Assembly: GCF_030272615.1 (NCBI RefSeq)
Contig: NC_081410.1
Location: 111,851,433-111,915,432, forward strand
DNA length: 64,000 bases
From: Cryptomeria japonica
Lineage: Eukaryota > Streptophyta > Pinopsida > Cupressales > Cupressaceae
Direction of reading: 5' to 3'
The position numbers and the translations under genes were made by a program. Under the pieces are notes generated by a model. It saw only the letters and a program-made list of their open reading frames with translations, was not told the origin of the DNA and ran no database searches. Position 1 is the first letter of the stretch. Each line of letters opens with the position of its first letter. This document shows, piece after piece, positions 11,243 to 21,529 of this stretch.

Positions 11243-11872
11243 GTTCTTCTTCATGCACTGCTTGGTGACACTCAGTTTTAGTGCACCTATCTTCTATCAT
11301 ATAGACACTCTTGCATTCCAGCTTTGTGAAGATGACTTATTCTTAGTTGGTTAGTGTTCTTCAAACTATTGGCACTTGTATTTTTTACTAGTGTCATTGG
11401 GGTCACTTGTGGAGATTCATGTGTCATCTATATCTCCGACTAATATATGTTTTTCTTTTGTTTTCCATCTAATCATGTTTGAGTAGTATTGTTGGGGGCA
11501 CTCATGAAGATTCTTGACTTCTTGATCCTAATAATCACATTGGTTTTAGAGGAGGTTCTTCATTTAGCACTATAGAAATTATCATTTGGTAATTATCTAT
11601 AGCTTCTGTGTGCTTCAAGGATTTCTTCATGTTCTTGTTCTTTTGGGAAATTATTTTCATGGACTTTTCTTTAGTCCATTCTCTTTTTCTCTCTTTTAGA
11701 GAGGAGTTTTCTCTCACTAGGTTTTTCTCCTTTTTTATGTTTGTGAGATATCACATTGCATTAGTTTATACATGGGTACCTAATCAAGCTTAGTTGTCGT
11801 GACCCATTTTTGCATTCTTGCATTTAGAGGTTTTTTTACTTCACCTTAAGTTTCACTTAAGGGTGGGGAGGG

Positions 11873-12260
11873 TGTTGGAGCATTTTAACAACTAGTTGTG
11901 TTTTTTTCTTCTTAAGTTCACTTAGTTGTGCCTTTATGCTTCTAGTTGCTTTAGTTGTGCATCTACTTTAGCTTTTGTGCATCTATTTTAGCTAGAGTTG
12001 AGATTTTTTTAGCTCCTTGTGTTTTTTCTTTAGTTCTCCTAAATTTAGCTCAAGACATCTTTATGCTTTATTTATAAGCACTTCATTATAAAATTATAAT
12101 TTATTCTATAATCTATGTTTTTTATGAATATGATATATTTTCCTTGCTACTCTCATTTATGAAAGGTGTTCTAGTTAGTTGTTTAATTTTGCAGGCTTGT
12201 GTTGCAAACATTTATTTTGTAAAATTCAACATGGTATCAAAGTTCAATATTTAATTCAAC
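11873..12260 (+). repeat. 3' LTR of the 7171-12260 element
   Basis: It matches 7171-7504 along its length with small indels, one being an extra CTTTTGTGCATC unit near 11965. It ends ATTCAACATGGTATCAAAG... through 12260 and is followed by the candidate duplication TGTTGA. The polypurine tract at 11860-11872 precedes it. Confidence 0.6.
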
Positions 12261-12702
12261 TGTTGATGTTTGGTGTGTATATCAATGATCTTTGTCTTTG
12301 GAGGAAATAAATATACAAACCTAGCAACTTTGGAAAGAATATATACTGGACTCAAGTAGACAAGTATTGGTATGCACCTATTTTACAAAAAGTCAAATCT
12401 AGTTATTCTTGCTTCGAAAGAAATTTCTTTGAATTCTAGCTTATATGAATGAACAAACATGTCTTAATCATATAAATACATCCTATCACCCCCCATATCA
12501 TGAAAATGTTTCTCCTACACCCCATTATTATCCATTTTAAGTTGTGCCAGCAGTTAGTTTTCATTCAAATTCCTTTTCTACAAGAATTTATCAACAAGCT
12601 CAACATGCTTACAACCCTCCCACTTCTACTCAAACCTCTTGGCGGCCAATATAGTGAACCGATAAGCAGGAACAGAGAAGGAGATGGTTGCAGGAGTGAT
12701 CT
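12261..12702. other. No gene recognised; flank of an old LTR
   Basis: AT-rich sequence between the 7171-12260 element and the old LTR start. A 69-codon frame at 12500-12709 shows no motif and crosses into the LTR. A CCACCAT/CCCCCCAT cluster near 12490 and a weakly Pro/His-rich reading are the only features. Confidence 0.4.
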
Positions 12703-12790
12703 GTGTTGAGTCAGATGTTGTGGTTTAGAATGTGTGCTTATGACATCATAATGAGTCTATGACATGAACCACGTCATGTTTGGAGAACTG
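12703..12790 (+). repeat. Left piece of an old copia-type LTR split by the Ty3 element
   Basis: It begins TGTTGAGTCAG and runs into the Ty3 insertion point. The sequence resumes after the target duplication at 25318. Together the two parts form an LTR of about 1.2 kb. Its start resembles the TGTTG beginnings of the other copia LTRs here. Confidence 0.45.
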
Positions 12791-15284
12791 TGTGAGGCCT
12801 CACCTCGACTCAGTTTGACATTCAGTGGATTTTATATTTTAGACTATTATGGATACTTTATTTTGATGCATTTTGAGACTTAGAACTTATATGATTTCAG
12901 GATATTGGATAACATTGCTATGATTTGATGATTTACTTACATGCTTTATGGGATAGAACACTACATGATTATTAGATAGGATGATAATTGCAATGATAGA
13001 TGTCGTTATTGAATTTGCAGGACTTTACTCTGAATATAGAACTATGATGTATGTTTAGTTTATGTGAATTGGGATGAAATTGCTTATGTGAAATTTGCTT
13101 GATAAAAGATATATTCAATCTGTGCGGATGGAAATTGTATGCAAGTGATGATGTGCATTGTTATATTATTGAATTATATTATATTTGGATATTTGGAAGT
13201 ACTAATGTGTAAATTGAGATGCGCAGGAAATTTACCATGTGACCATGAAAAATTATGGAGAATCAAACCTAGACTTATGTATGTTCGTAAGCCAGGGTTT
13301 GTCTATTTGGAGAGACAACACCCCGTTTGTGTTGTATTTTATTCGTATCAGTATATGCTGCATGAGTGTTATGTGTTATTTAAATTTATTGTGTAAAAAA
13401 CCTCAAGAGACAATTTCATGTTCATTTTTGTAAAAGTATTTTATTAGTGTCACTTGGCACATTTGTGGATTTAAATTTAAATATTTTATTTTGTCTCTTG
13501 CTGGGAGAGTGTTAATTATAATTAATTATTAAATAAAATAATGTGTTGTCAAAAAGATATTTTGAGAATATAATATTTGGAGTGGTCAACTTATGTTTGA
13601 CCCGAAAATAAACTTCAGGAGGGTTTAAAATGGGTTAAATGAACACCTAGGGGTAGTTTATTAGGGTTTCCTGAAGCCCATAAGGTATACCTAGGGGTTA
13701 GGGGTAATTTTAGGCAAGTTTCTACTTTATAATGATCTTTTTAACGCTTTAAAAATTGGTTTTTTTGAGTTGAGCGAAAATTGAAAATTGAAGTGAAATC
13801 AAATCAAGATATTTTCCTTTTGGGAAGGAAAGTCTTTTTGCATTTTTGCTTTCTTCCTTCTTTTTGGTTTTTTTTAGAATCCTGTGAGAACTCAGAGAGT
13901 GAGCTTCTTAAGGAAGATTTTTGGGAATAGCTGGTTAATCACCCACTCTCCATTTTTGGAGACAGAAGAAAATTTGGAAGAAAAATAATGTTATGGGATA
14001 AAGAAATTGATTAAGAAAAAAAAAAGAATTGTGGATTGGGCAGCTCTTCTTCAGATATCATCATAACCTTTGGGCAGATTAAGGTTGGTTTTCAATATTT
14101 ACTTTTAATGTCTTTTTTTTCTTGTTTATTTCTGAAAGTTGTTGAATGAGAAAATCTGTATTCTTGAAAATGGATGTTTGAAAATCTTTTGGTGTCTTGT
14201 TTTATGAATGAATGTGTTTTGGGAGTTTTCTCAAGATCTCTTACTCTTGGGGGAGAAGAGGATCTTGAGGGTGGTAGCAGTGACAGCCCTCGAGTGAGAG
14301 ACTCTCTTTTGAGAGCGATCACAAGGGATCTTTGTGTGACCCTTGCTGCATGGCCTGTTTGTGCAATGGGGGTCATAAGGAGGGTTATAAAGCTAGAATG
14401 TCTTTGGGGGGCATAAGGATTATGGGGTTGAGATTCTTGATATTTTATTTGTGCCATGAGGTGGCTTCTTGTTATTACATACTTGCAGATTCTCCTCGGG
14501 GTATTTGGTCCACTATCACCCTTTGAAAATGTTCACCACCAGAGTGTGGTGCTGTGAAAGCCAGGTTGGGAATGTGTCTGGAATATTTGTATGTTTTGTG
14601 TTTCTTTGTGTTTGCCTGTTTGTTACCCGTCTAGGAATTGGTTCTCCGAGCTCGGGGGTGGCTACCAGTTAGCCTGGGCTGGGAGGTGAGCACTCCGTGG
14701 TCATTTTTGTGTTTTCTATTATGCAGGAAATTCAGAGGAAAGAGAATAGGAACCATGAAAGAGATACAGAAGATTGTTTAGGAAGATACTTGAGTTCAGT
14801 TGCAGTTGTTTGTTTAAAGTTGCTATAGAAATATGCCTCATTCATAGAAAAGAGAAGCAAGTTGTAATTTGTAAAAGTAGACTTGAAGTCTTATTGTTGT
14901 GACTATTCAGAGAAAACATTATGTAAATTGGTAGAATATCTTAGAGATGTTTTAAAAAAAAAAGAAAAGCTTGTTATTTCTACTTCTAGTTTATTTGAAA
15001 AAAGAAAAGTTAAAAATGTGTTGCATGCAAGCTTCTTGTATTATGGAAGAAATAAAAGGTCTGTTTTCATTTAGATTTTACCTGTATTTTAAATCGGACA
15101 ATTTAGAAGTTTATTTAAGCTGAAAGCTTTTAAGTATTTTGAATGGAAAAAAAAGTTGTTTTATGTGAATATTTTATTTAAAAAAATATATATATTAATG
15201 GATTTCTTATTTCCAGAAAAAGTATAATGTATCTTTGTAAAATACTTTAAAATGTATTTTTGTTAACATTGATTTAAAAGCTTG

Positions 15285-15285
<1 letters not shown>

Positions 15286-15356
<71 letters not shown>
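15286..15356. repeat. (AT)n microsatellite in the 5' LTR
   Basis: About 71 bp of uninterrupted AT dinucleotide. The counterpart in the 3' LTR is 24027-24091. Shorter AT runs lie at 15436-15453 and 15518-15550 in this LTR, and at 24169-24184 and 24248-24289 in the other. Confidence 0.9.
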
Positions 15357-15359
<3 letters not shown>

Positions 15360-15512
15360 TAAACTTAATGTTATCTTTCCCTTTATTATATTAGCTTAAA
15401 ATTTTGCATGTAAAAATTCTCTTTCAAAAAAAAAAATATATATATATATATATAAATTTTATTTGGAATTTAGATTTATCTTTTTATCTATGCTTATTAA
15501 GTTATGTAAATA

Positions 15513-15553
<41 letters not shown>

Positions 15554-15618
15554 AATGTTATAGTTTTTTTTTAAAAAAAATTTTAAAAAAAATTTAAGTT
15601 TTTGGGTCCCCGCGGACT

Positions 15619-15782
15619 CCACTGTGTGTACGCACAGTGGACGACCGCGCGGCGCCCACTGTGTGCACACACAGTGGAGCCGCTTGCGGCTCCCACTGTG
15701 TGGGCACACAGTGGACGGCCACGGCCGCCACTATGTGGCCACACAGTGGTGCCGCGGCGCCCACTGTGCGCTCACACAGTGG
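15619..15782 (+). repeat. Array of five 22-bp near-palindromes in the 5' LTR
   Basis: Units at 15619-15640, 15656-15677, 15693-15714, 15728-15749 and 15761-15782. Each has outer arms CCACTGTG and CACAGTGG (one arm base differs in units 1, 4 and 5), with start spacings of 37, 37, 35 and 33 bp. The intervening spacers are GC-rich and themselves partly self-complementary (for example GCCGCTTGCGGC and GCCGCGGCGC). The array is a GC island in an otherwise AT-rich LTR. As RNA it could form five stacked hairpins. Its role is unknown. Confidence 0.85.
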
Positions 15783-15899
15783 CGCGCGCGGGGCCCAAAC
15801 CTGCCTTGTTCCTCCCGTAACCTGCAAAGAAATTTTCATGGCCGCCCGTAGGGTTTTCGGCCCAGCAAGGAACTTTACCTGTTAAAAAAAAGGGTTAAA

Positions 15900-15922
15900 C
15901 CCTAGCCCGAAAGGGGCTAGGG
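15900..15922 (+). other. Perfect 9-bp hairpin downstream of the palindrome array
   Basis: CCCTAGCCC and GGGCTAGGG flank a 5-base loop (GAAAG). The 3' LTR copy lies at 24628-24650 with the same stem and loop GAGAG. The only change is in the loop. It is followed about 20 bp later by A-rich sequence. Confidence 0.7.
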
Positions 15923-16600
15923 CAGTTTAGCATTTTGAAATAAAAAATAAATAAATATGTTATTTGGTTTAGAAAATGTTTTATATAAGAAATTAGGGTT
16001 GGGGGGAAAAACATGGTTTTATGATTTGGTAATTATATTGGTATTCAAATTTAGAATTAAAATATTAATATATAAGTAAAATATATATATAAATATATAT
16101 GTTTCCATATATATATATATATGGGAATATATATATATGTATATATATGTTTTTTTGAGTTTTTTTTGAAATAAGAAATTAAATTATAAATATACAAATA
16201 TATGCATAATCAATATGTATATATGTACATTTTATATGTACATTTTATATGTACACAATATTGATTTGGGGTAAATTATAAAGAGAAAATTAATTAAATT
16301 TGCTAGGACTATATAGTCATAATGGAGGATAAATTAAAATATCTCTCCTAATACTTTTAGTTTGATTAATTTAATAAAACTATTAACTAAATATCTCTTG
16401 GAGATAGAATCTATACCAGTAGGTTTTCCGCAATTAAAATATAACAAATTATCGAAGCTTAGTTCGTTTCGGAATTAGCCAAAATTTAATAATGAAATTT
16501 TCTTTAACGCTTGTCGCAAGAGTGTACTTGTTAATTAAATTAGTATCTTTTAAAAAAAAAAATTGTTCTGTTTTTGCCCTAATTTTTGGGCATGACATTT

Positions 16601-16612
16601 TGGTATCAGAGC
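16601..16612 (+). other. Primer-binding site of the Ty3 element
   Basis: TGGTATCAGAGC, complementary to the 3' end of plant initiator tRNA-Met. It lies three bases after the LTR end. Confidence 0.9.
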
Positions 16613-16752
16613 AAGGTTTCCACACTAGGAGCCTTACTCACTTACGTTTCGCCTTAGAATATTTTAAATTATTTTGTTAATGGAATTCTGAATTTAAATA
16701 AATTTAATTCTAAAAGAAATAAATTAATTGTTTTGTCTTATTTCCTCTTAGG

Positions 16753-17748
16753 ATGCCTTCGTTGACGCGACAAGCTCGCAAGCGCGGACGGGGTCCTAGA
16801 CGTGAGTGCCTAGCTCGCGATGAGGAAGAGAGGGAGGCATCGGTTCCAGAGGAGAACCCAGGAGCACCTCCCGAACAGCCAAATGAACCTAACCATGACC
16901 TTTTAGCAACCATTCAGAATCTTATTGGCATTGTTCAGGAAAGGATTCCAGCAGAGAACCCTCCGGTTAGGAGTCATGACTCTGGGAGTCATAGATCTGT
17001 TGATAGAGAACGAAGCAGGAGCCCGGCTCCGATTCCTGTAGAGAGTCAAGGTGGTAATGAGCCAGAGTCAGTGCATATGCCAGGACCACCTCCTGCGGTG
17101 GAACCAGTTTATTTTGTGAGAGGTCGTCGAAATCCAGGGGATCTCATCAGAGAGGTCATGCGCCTCCAACCACCATCCTTCGAAGGTTCTACAGATGGAG
17201 TAGAGGTCGAGGCATGGCTTCTGAGTCTTGAGAGGTGCTTTGCGTTGTGTTCTTATGAGAGCAACTTGAAAGCACGTGTTGCAGTTCATCTTCTGAGAGG
17301 GACAACCTCCACCTGGTGGAGACAGGAAGAGTACAAATGCGGATTAGTACCTGATACACTCACTTGGGAGATATTCACCGAGAGGTTCCATGAGAGGTAC
17401 CTATCAGAGCACTTCAGGCAGCGTTGTATAGACGAATTTCATGATCTCCAACAAAAAGGCTTGTCAGTAACCCAGTATGAGAGTAAATTCTTTGAGTTGT
17501 TGCCATATGTAGATTATCTTAAGGATGAGAAACTTCTTGTAAACCGCTTCATCAGGGGATTGAACGCCGGAATAGCCGGGCCTGTTAGGATGTCTGCTCC
17601 AGAGAGCCTTCGGGTTGTTGTAGAGAAGGCACTGATTGCCGAGGAAATTCAGGTTAGACCACAAGACAATAAGGATCGGTATCAGAACCGAAATCCCGCA
17701 CCTCAGACTTATGGATTCCAGAAACCACATTGGAAAGGGAACAACTAA
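16753..17748 (+). pseudogene. gag: Ty3 Gag, N-terminal part
   Basis: 331 codons from an ATG 140 bp after the PBS. The first 100 residues are basic, then Pro/Glu-rich. The capsid core follows from about residue 130, with PPSFEGSTDGVEVEAWL, WWRQEEYKCG, FHERYLSEHFRQR and QYESKFFELLPYV, the usual plant Ty3 Gag signatures. The frame stops at TAA 17746 and again at TAG 17755. The same frame then continues through a Gln/Pro-rich linker to a zinc knuckle at 18010-18051 (CX2CX4HX4C, all ligands present). Gag builds the virus-like particle in the cytoplasm and the knuckle binds element RNA. Confidence 0.88.
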
Positions 17749-17757
17749 AATTCTTAG

Positions 17758-19317
17758 GGGTTCTCCAAACCCCCTCCTCCACAACAGACACCACAGAACC
17801 AGAAACAGAAGCCTCCACAGTATCAGCAGGGCTCCAAGCCCAAGCAGTGGCAGACTCAGGGACAGAAATGTGATCAAAGGGCACAGGGACAGTACACACA
17901 GCCGGCGGGGACTCAGCAGTCCTCCAGGAGTGGGTACAGCGGATCCAGTAGGACAGGAGGTCAGGGTTTTTCTAGGCCTCAGGGTGCCCAGTTCCAGGCA
18001 CGGGGTGCTTGCTTTACTTGTGGAGCCATGGGGCACTTGGCGAGGGATTGCCCTCAGGGACAGGTAGCAGGGAGTCAGCGGATGGCAGCTTCAGAGCCGA
18101 CAGTCGGTGATATGGGCAGGTCCCATAGAGTTTTCGCAGCGGTTGACAACCGCCAGGCCGATCATCAGGCCACGGTTATCGAATCTTCAGGTATAATCAG
18201 AGGTAATAATGTATCTATTTTGTTTGATTCAGGAGCTACTGACTCCTTTGTATCTCCATTGGTTGTGGAGCATTGCGGGCTAGTGGCAACTAGGCAGGAT
18301 GTCAGTTGGGAAGTGGAATTAGCTTCAGGGGCTAGAGTGTCAGTGGAATCAGAGGTTAGGGCATGTCAGTTGCAGATTGGCAAGACCACCACTGTAGTAG
18401 ACCTTAGAGTGACTCCACTTGGATCTTATGGGATCGTACTTGGCATGGATTGGCTTTATGCCCACAGAGCCAAGATGGATTGCCGCCTGAAAAAGATCAA
18501 GTGTGAGGATAATCATGGTTCGCCCATAGTTATCACCGGGATTCAGAGGCTCGTGTCTCTTTGTATGATCTCCGCAATGCAGCTCAAGCGGAGCATGCGG
18601 AAGGGATGTCAGCTTTTTGCTATCACTATCAGTGACAGAGGAGAAGAGGAGGAAAAAGAAACATCGCTCGATGACCATCCTATCCTTCAGGGATATTCAG
18701 ATGTATTTCCTTCAGAGTTACCGAGAATGCCTCCCCGCAGAGAGATTGATTTTCATATAGACCTAGTACCAGGAGCCGAGCCAGTTTCCAGAGCACCTTA
18801 TAGAATGACCACAAATGAGCTTAATGAACTTAAAATTCAGCTTGAGGAACTTCTTGAGAAGGGTCATATCCGTCCTAGCGTATCCCCGTGGGGTGCACCA
18901 GTTATCTTCGTTAAGAAGAAGGATGGATCTCTCCGTTTGTGTATGGATTATCGACAGCTAAATAAAGTAACCATCAAGAACCGATATCCTTTGCCCAGAA
19001 TTAATGATTTATTTGACCAGCTTCAGGGTGCCAAAGTCTTTTCCAAAATAGATCTGAAGTCAGGATACCATCAGTTGAGAATAGTGGAAAGTGATTTCCA
19101 CAAGACCGCATTTCGCAATAGATATGGTCACTATGAGTTTACCGTAGTCCCCTTTGGACTTACGAATGCCCCAGCAGTTTTTATGAGTCTCATGAATGGG
19201 GTGTTCCGTACCTTTCTGGACCGTTTTGTTATTGTGTTCCTCGATGATATATTGATATATTCTCGGAATGAGAAGGAGCATGAGGAGCACTTGAAACAGG
19301 TATTGCAGTGTTTGTGA
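17758..19317 (+). pseudogene. PR-RT: Ty3 zinc knuckle, protease and reverse transcriptase (N-terminal part)
   Basis: Continues the gag frame. The zinc knuckle [14 protein letters not shown] is at 18010, and the protease active site FDSGATDSF is at about 18223. RT follows from about 18750, with the conserved blocks [50 protein letters not shown] and the catalytic FLDD at 19237-19248. It ends at TGA 19315, where relatives usually have an Arg-like residue, so CGA to TGA is the simplest cause. The stop cuts RT before its thumb, so this copy cannot make a full polymerase without read-through. Confidence 0.88.
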
Positions 19318-20988
19318 GATAACCAGTTGTTTGGCAGCCTATCGAAGTGTGCTTTCTTTCGATCTGAGGTCAAGTACCTTGGACACGTTATTTCCGGTGA
19401 TGGGATCTCAGTTGACCCATCAAAGATTAGGGCTATTATGGATTGGCCAGCACCTACCAGTGTGACAGAGGTCAGGAGTTTCATGGGTTTAGCAGGATAT
19501 TACCGACGTTTTGTCGAAGGTTTCTCCAGAGTCGCACACCCTATTACCTCTCTTCAGCGTAAAGGGAAGAAATTTGAGTGGACAGAGAAGTGCGAGAAGG
19601 CCTTTCAGGAACTCAAGAAGGCACTTACTAGCGCTCCTATCCTTGTTGTACCAGATCCTTCAGCTGATTTCATGGTTTGTACCGATGCTTCCTTAGAGGG
19701 TTTAGGGGCAGTTCTTATGCAAGGTGGTAGGGCCATAGCTTTCGAGTCTAGGAAACTTAAGACTCATGAACTTAATTATCCCACTCACGACCTTGAGCTC
19801 GCAGCAGTAGTGCATGCATTTGTGAGGTGGAGACACTTCCTTCTAGGACATCACTTTGAGTTGCATTCAGATCATCAGAGTCTTCAGTACATCTTCACTC
19901 AGCCGAACCTTAATGCACGTCAGAGGAGATGGATGGAGTTTTTGTGCGAATATGATTTTGACGTTCACTACATCAAGGGAAAGGAAAATGTAGTTGCAGA
20001 TGCCTTGAGTAGGAGACGTCATGAGGTTTACACCATATCCATGGGCACAGACTTGAGGGACCGTATACTTCGGCACTTGTCAGAGGATGGATGGTATGCA
20101 GAGGTTTGTCAGGTGTTACGTTCTCAGGTCACTCTAGAAGGGAAATATGTGGATTATTCTTTGGAGTCCGATGGACTATTACGCCACAGAGGGCGCATTT
20201 ATGTACCTTCCTCCGGAGGGTTGCGAGAGTTCATTGTCTCGGAAGCTCATAGAGCTCCTTATGCAGCGCATCCCAGGGTTAAGAAGTTGCATGCAGACTT
20301 GAGGCAGTTGTATCATTGGCCGGGAATGCGGCAGCTCATTGCTGAGATAGTAGCTCGGTGTCTCGAGTGTCAGAGGGTAAAGGCGGAGCACCGCCATCCA
20401 GGTGGGTTGCTTCAGTCTCATGCTATACCAGAGTGGAAGTGGGATACTATATCCATGGATTTCATCATTGGTCTCCCTATGTCTTCTCGTCGCCATGATG
20501 CTATCTTGGTGATAGTTGACAAGCTGACCAAGGTAGCTCACTTTTCACCAGTTCGTACTACATTCACAGCTCCTGCAGTAGCACAGGTGTTCTTGCGAGA
20601 CATTGTTAGACTACATGGCATACCCCGCAAGATTATTTCTGACAGGGATTCTCTTTTCACTTCTACCTTTTGGAAGTCATTGCAGGAAGCTATGGGTACT
20701 AAGCTCAATTTCAGTACAGCCTATCACCCGGAGACAGATGGTCAGACAGAGAGAGTCAATCAGGTGTTAGAGGATATGCTTCGTATGTACGTCATGGATC
20801 ATCAGACCCGGTGGGAGGAGTATCTTCCCTTAGTGGAGTTTGCCTATAACAATGGGCATCACACTTCTTTGGGGATGCCACCCTACCAGGCATTATACGG
20901 CAGGCCTTGCAGGACGCCCTTGAGCTGGGATCGCATAGAGGATAGAGTTGCTATTGGTCCTGAGTTAGTTCGGGATATGGAACAGTAG
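19318..20988 (+). pseudogene. RH-IN: Ty3 RT end, RNase H and integrase
   Basis: Same frame after the 19315 stop. It begins with [19 protein letters not shown] and [14 protein letters not shown] (RT thumb and connection). RNase H follows ([42 protein letters not shown]). The integrase zinc-binding part is at about 20245-20390 (H-X-H, then CLECQ), and the DDE core shows [19 protein letters not shown] and [13 protein letters not shown]. It ends at TAG 20986, after [10 protein letters not shown]. All catalytic acids I checked are present, so the single terminal stop is the only visible defect here. Confidence 0.88.
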
Positions 20989-21519
20989 GTGGATTTGATT
21001 AGGCAGCGTCTCAGAGAGGCTCAGGATAGACAGAAGAACTATGCCGATGCAAAGAGGATTGATCGTAGTTACTTGGTTGGAGACAGAGTTTTCTTGAGAG
21101 TGCGACCGCATAAGAGTCCGATCCGTGACGGAAAGGGTTCTAAGCTCGCACCTCGCTTTGTAGGACCTTTTGAGATTCTGAAGAGGATAGGCCCAATTGC
21201 CTACCGTTTAGCTTTGCCACCTAGCCTGTCACGCATCCACGATGTGTTTCATGTTTCAGTTTTGAGAAAATATATCTATGATGAGTCTCACCTTTTAGAT
21301 TGGGATGTCTTGCAGGTGGAGTCGGACGGGCAGCTAGCTTTGGAGCCCATTCGCATTTTGGCACGCCGGACATTGGCCCTTCGAGGTCGAGAGCTGGACC
21401 AAGTTAGGGTCCAGTGGGATTGTTATGATGAGGTTACGGCTTCATGGGAGGACGCAGCACGTATGAGATCAGAGTACCCTCACCTCTTTGATGAACTCCA
21501 GGAGGAAGTTCATGCCTAG
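20989..21519 (+). pseudogene. Ty3 integrase C-terminal region with chromodomain
   Basis: The same frame continues after the 20986 stop. The integrase tail includes YLVGDRVFLRV, GKGSKLAPRFVGPFEIL and the HDVFHVSVLRKY motif. The last 60 residues (from about 21340) form a degenerate chromodomain: EPIRILARRTLALRGRELDQV, then VQWDCYDEVTASWED and a final helix ending at PHLFDEL. In this group the chromodomain steers insertion towards modified chromatin. The coding end overlaps the polypurine tract. Confidence 0.85.
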
Positions 21520-21529
21520 AGGGGGAGGA
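21518..21529 (+). other. Polypurine tract of the Ty3 element
   Basis: AGAGGGGGAGGA lies immediately before the TG of the 3' LTR and overlaps the end of the chromodomain frame. It would prime plus-strand DNA synthesis. Confidence 0.9.

Larger units (their letters stand above)
7171..12260 (+). mobile_element. Non-autonomous LTR element with a second element nested inside
   Basis: Direct terminal repeats begin TGTTAGAGCATTTTAAC at 7171 and TGTTGGAGCATTTTAAC at 11873. A purine tract (GGGTGGGGAGGG) precedes the 3' repeat, and PBS-like TGG(C/T)ATCAAAG repeats follow the 5' repeat. TGTTGA occurs at 7165-7170 and 12261-12266 as a candidate target-site duplication. The interior (7505-8583 and 11248-11872) has no gag or pol. 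Its last 600 bp resembles the last 600 bp of the inner element (10240-10860), so the two families are related. Confidence 0.6.
12791..16597 (+). repeat. 5' LTR of the Ty3 element (3.8 kb)
   Basis: It runs TGTGAGG...CATGACA over 3807 bp, long for an LTR. It holds short frames without homology (for example 13139-13396 and 14174-14416), AT microsatellites (15286-15356, 15436-15453 and 15518-15550), a GC-rich array of five near-palindromes (15619-15782), a perfect 9-bp hairpin (15900-15922) and further TATATA clusters around 16080-16150. The LTR should contain promoter and polyadenylation signals, but I could not place the transcription start. Confidence 0.93.

Noticed and set aside
13139-14457. 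Short frames repeated in both Ty3 LTRs (for example 85 and 121 codons) as conserved LTR genes.
   Set aside because: The LTRs are nearly identical because of recent insertion, so repetition gives no evidence of selection. No domain is visible.
15518-15550. AT runs as TATA promoters of the Ty3 LTR.
   Set aside because: Long (AT)n microsatellites contain TATA by chance, so the promoter cannot be placed from them.
15619-15782. The arms CACTGTG/CACAGTG equal the consensus heptamer of V(D)J recombination signals, in inverted pairs.
   Set aside because: No nonamer or 12/23 spacing is present, plants lack RAG recombination, and a 7-bp match inside a repeated palindrome is easily coincidental.
15619-15782. 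Regularly spaced palindromic units resemble a CRISPR array.
   Set aside because: The units are inside retrotransposon LTRs of a plant genome, spacers are only 11-16 bp and self-complementary, and no cas genes exist.
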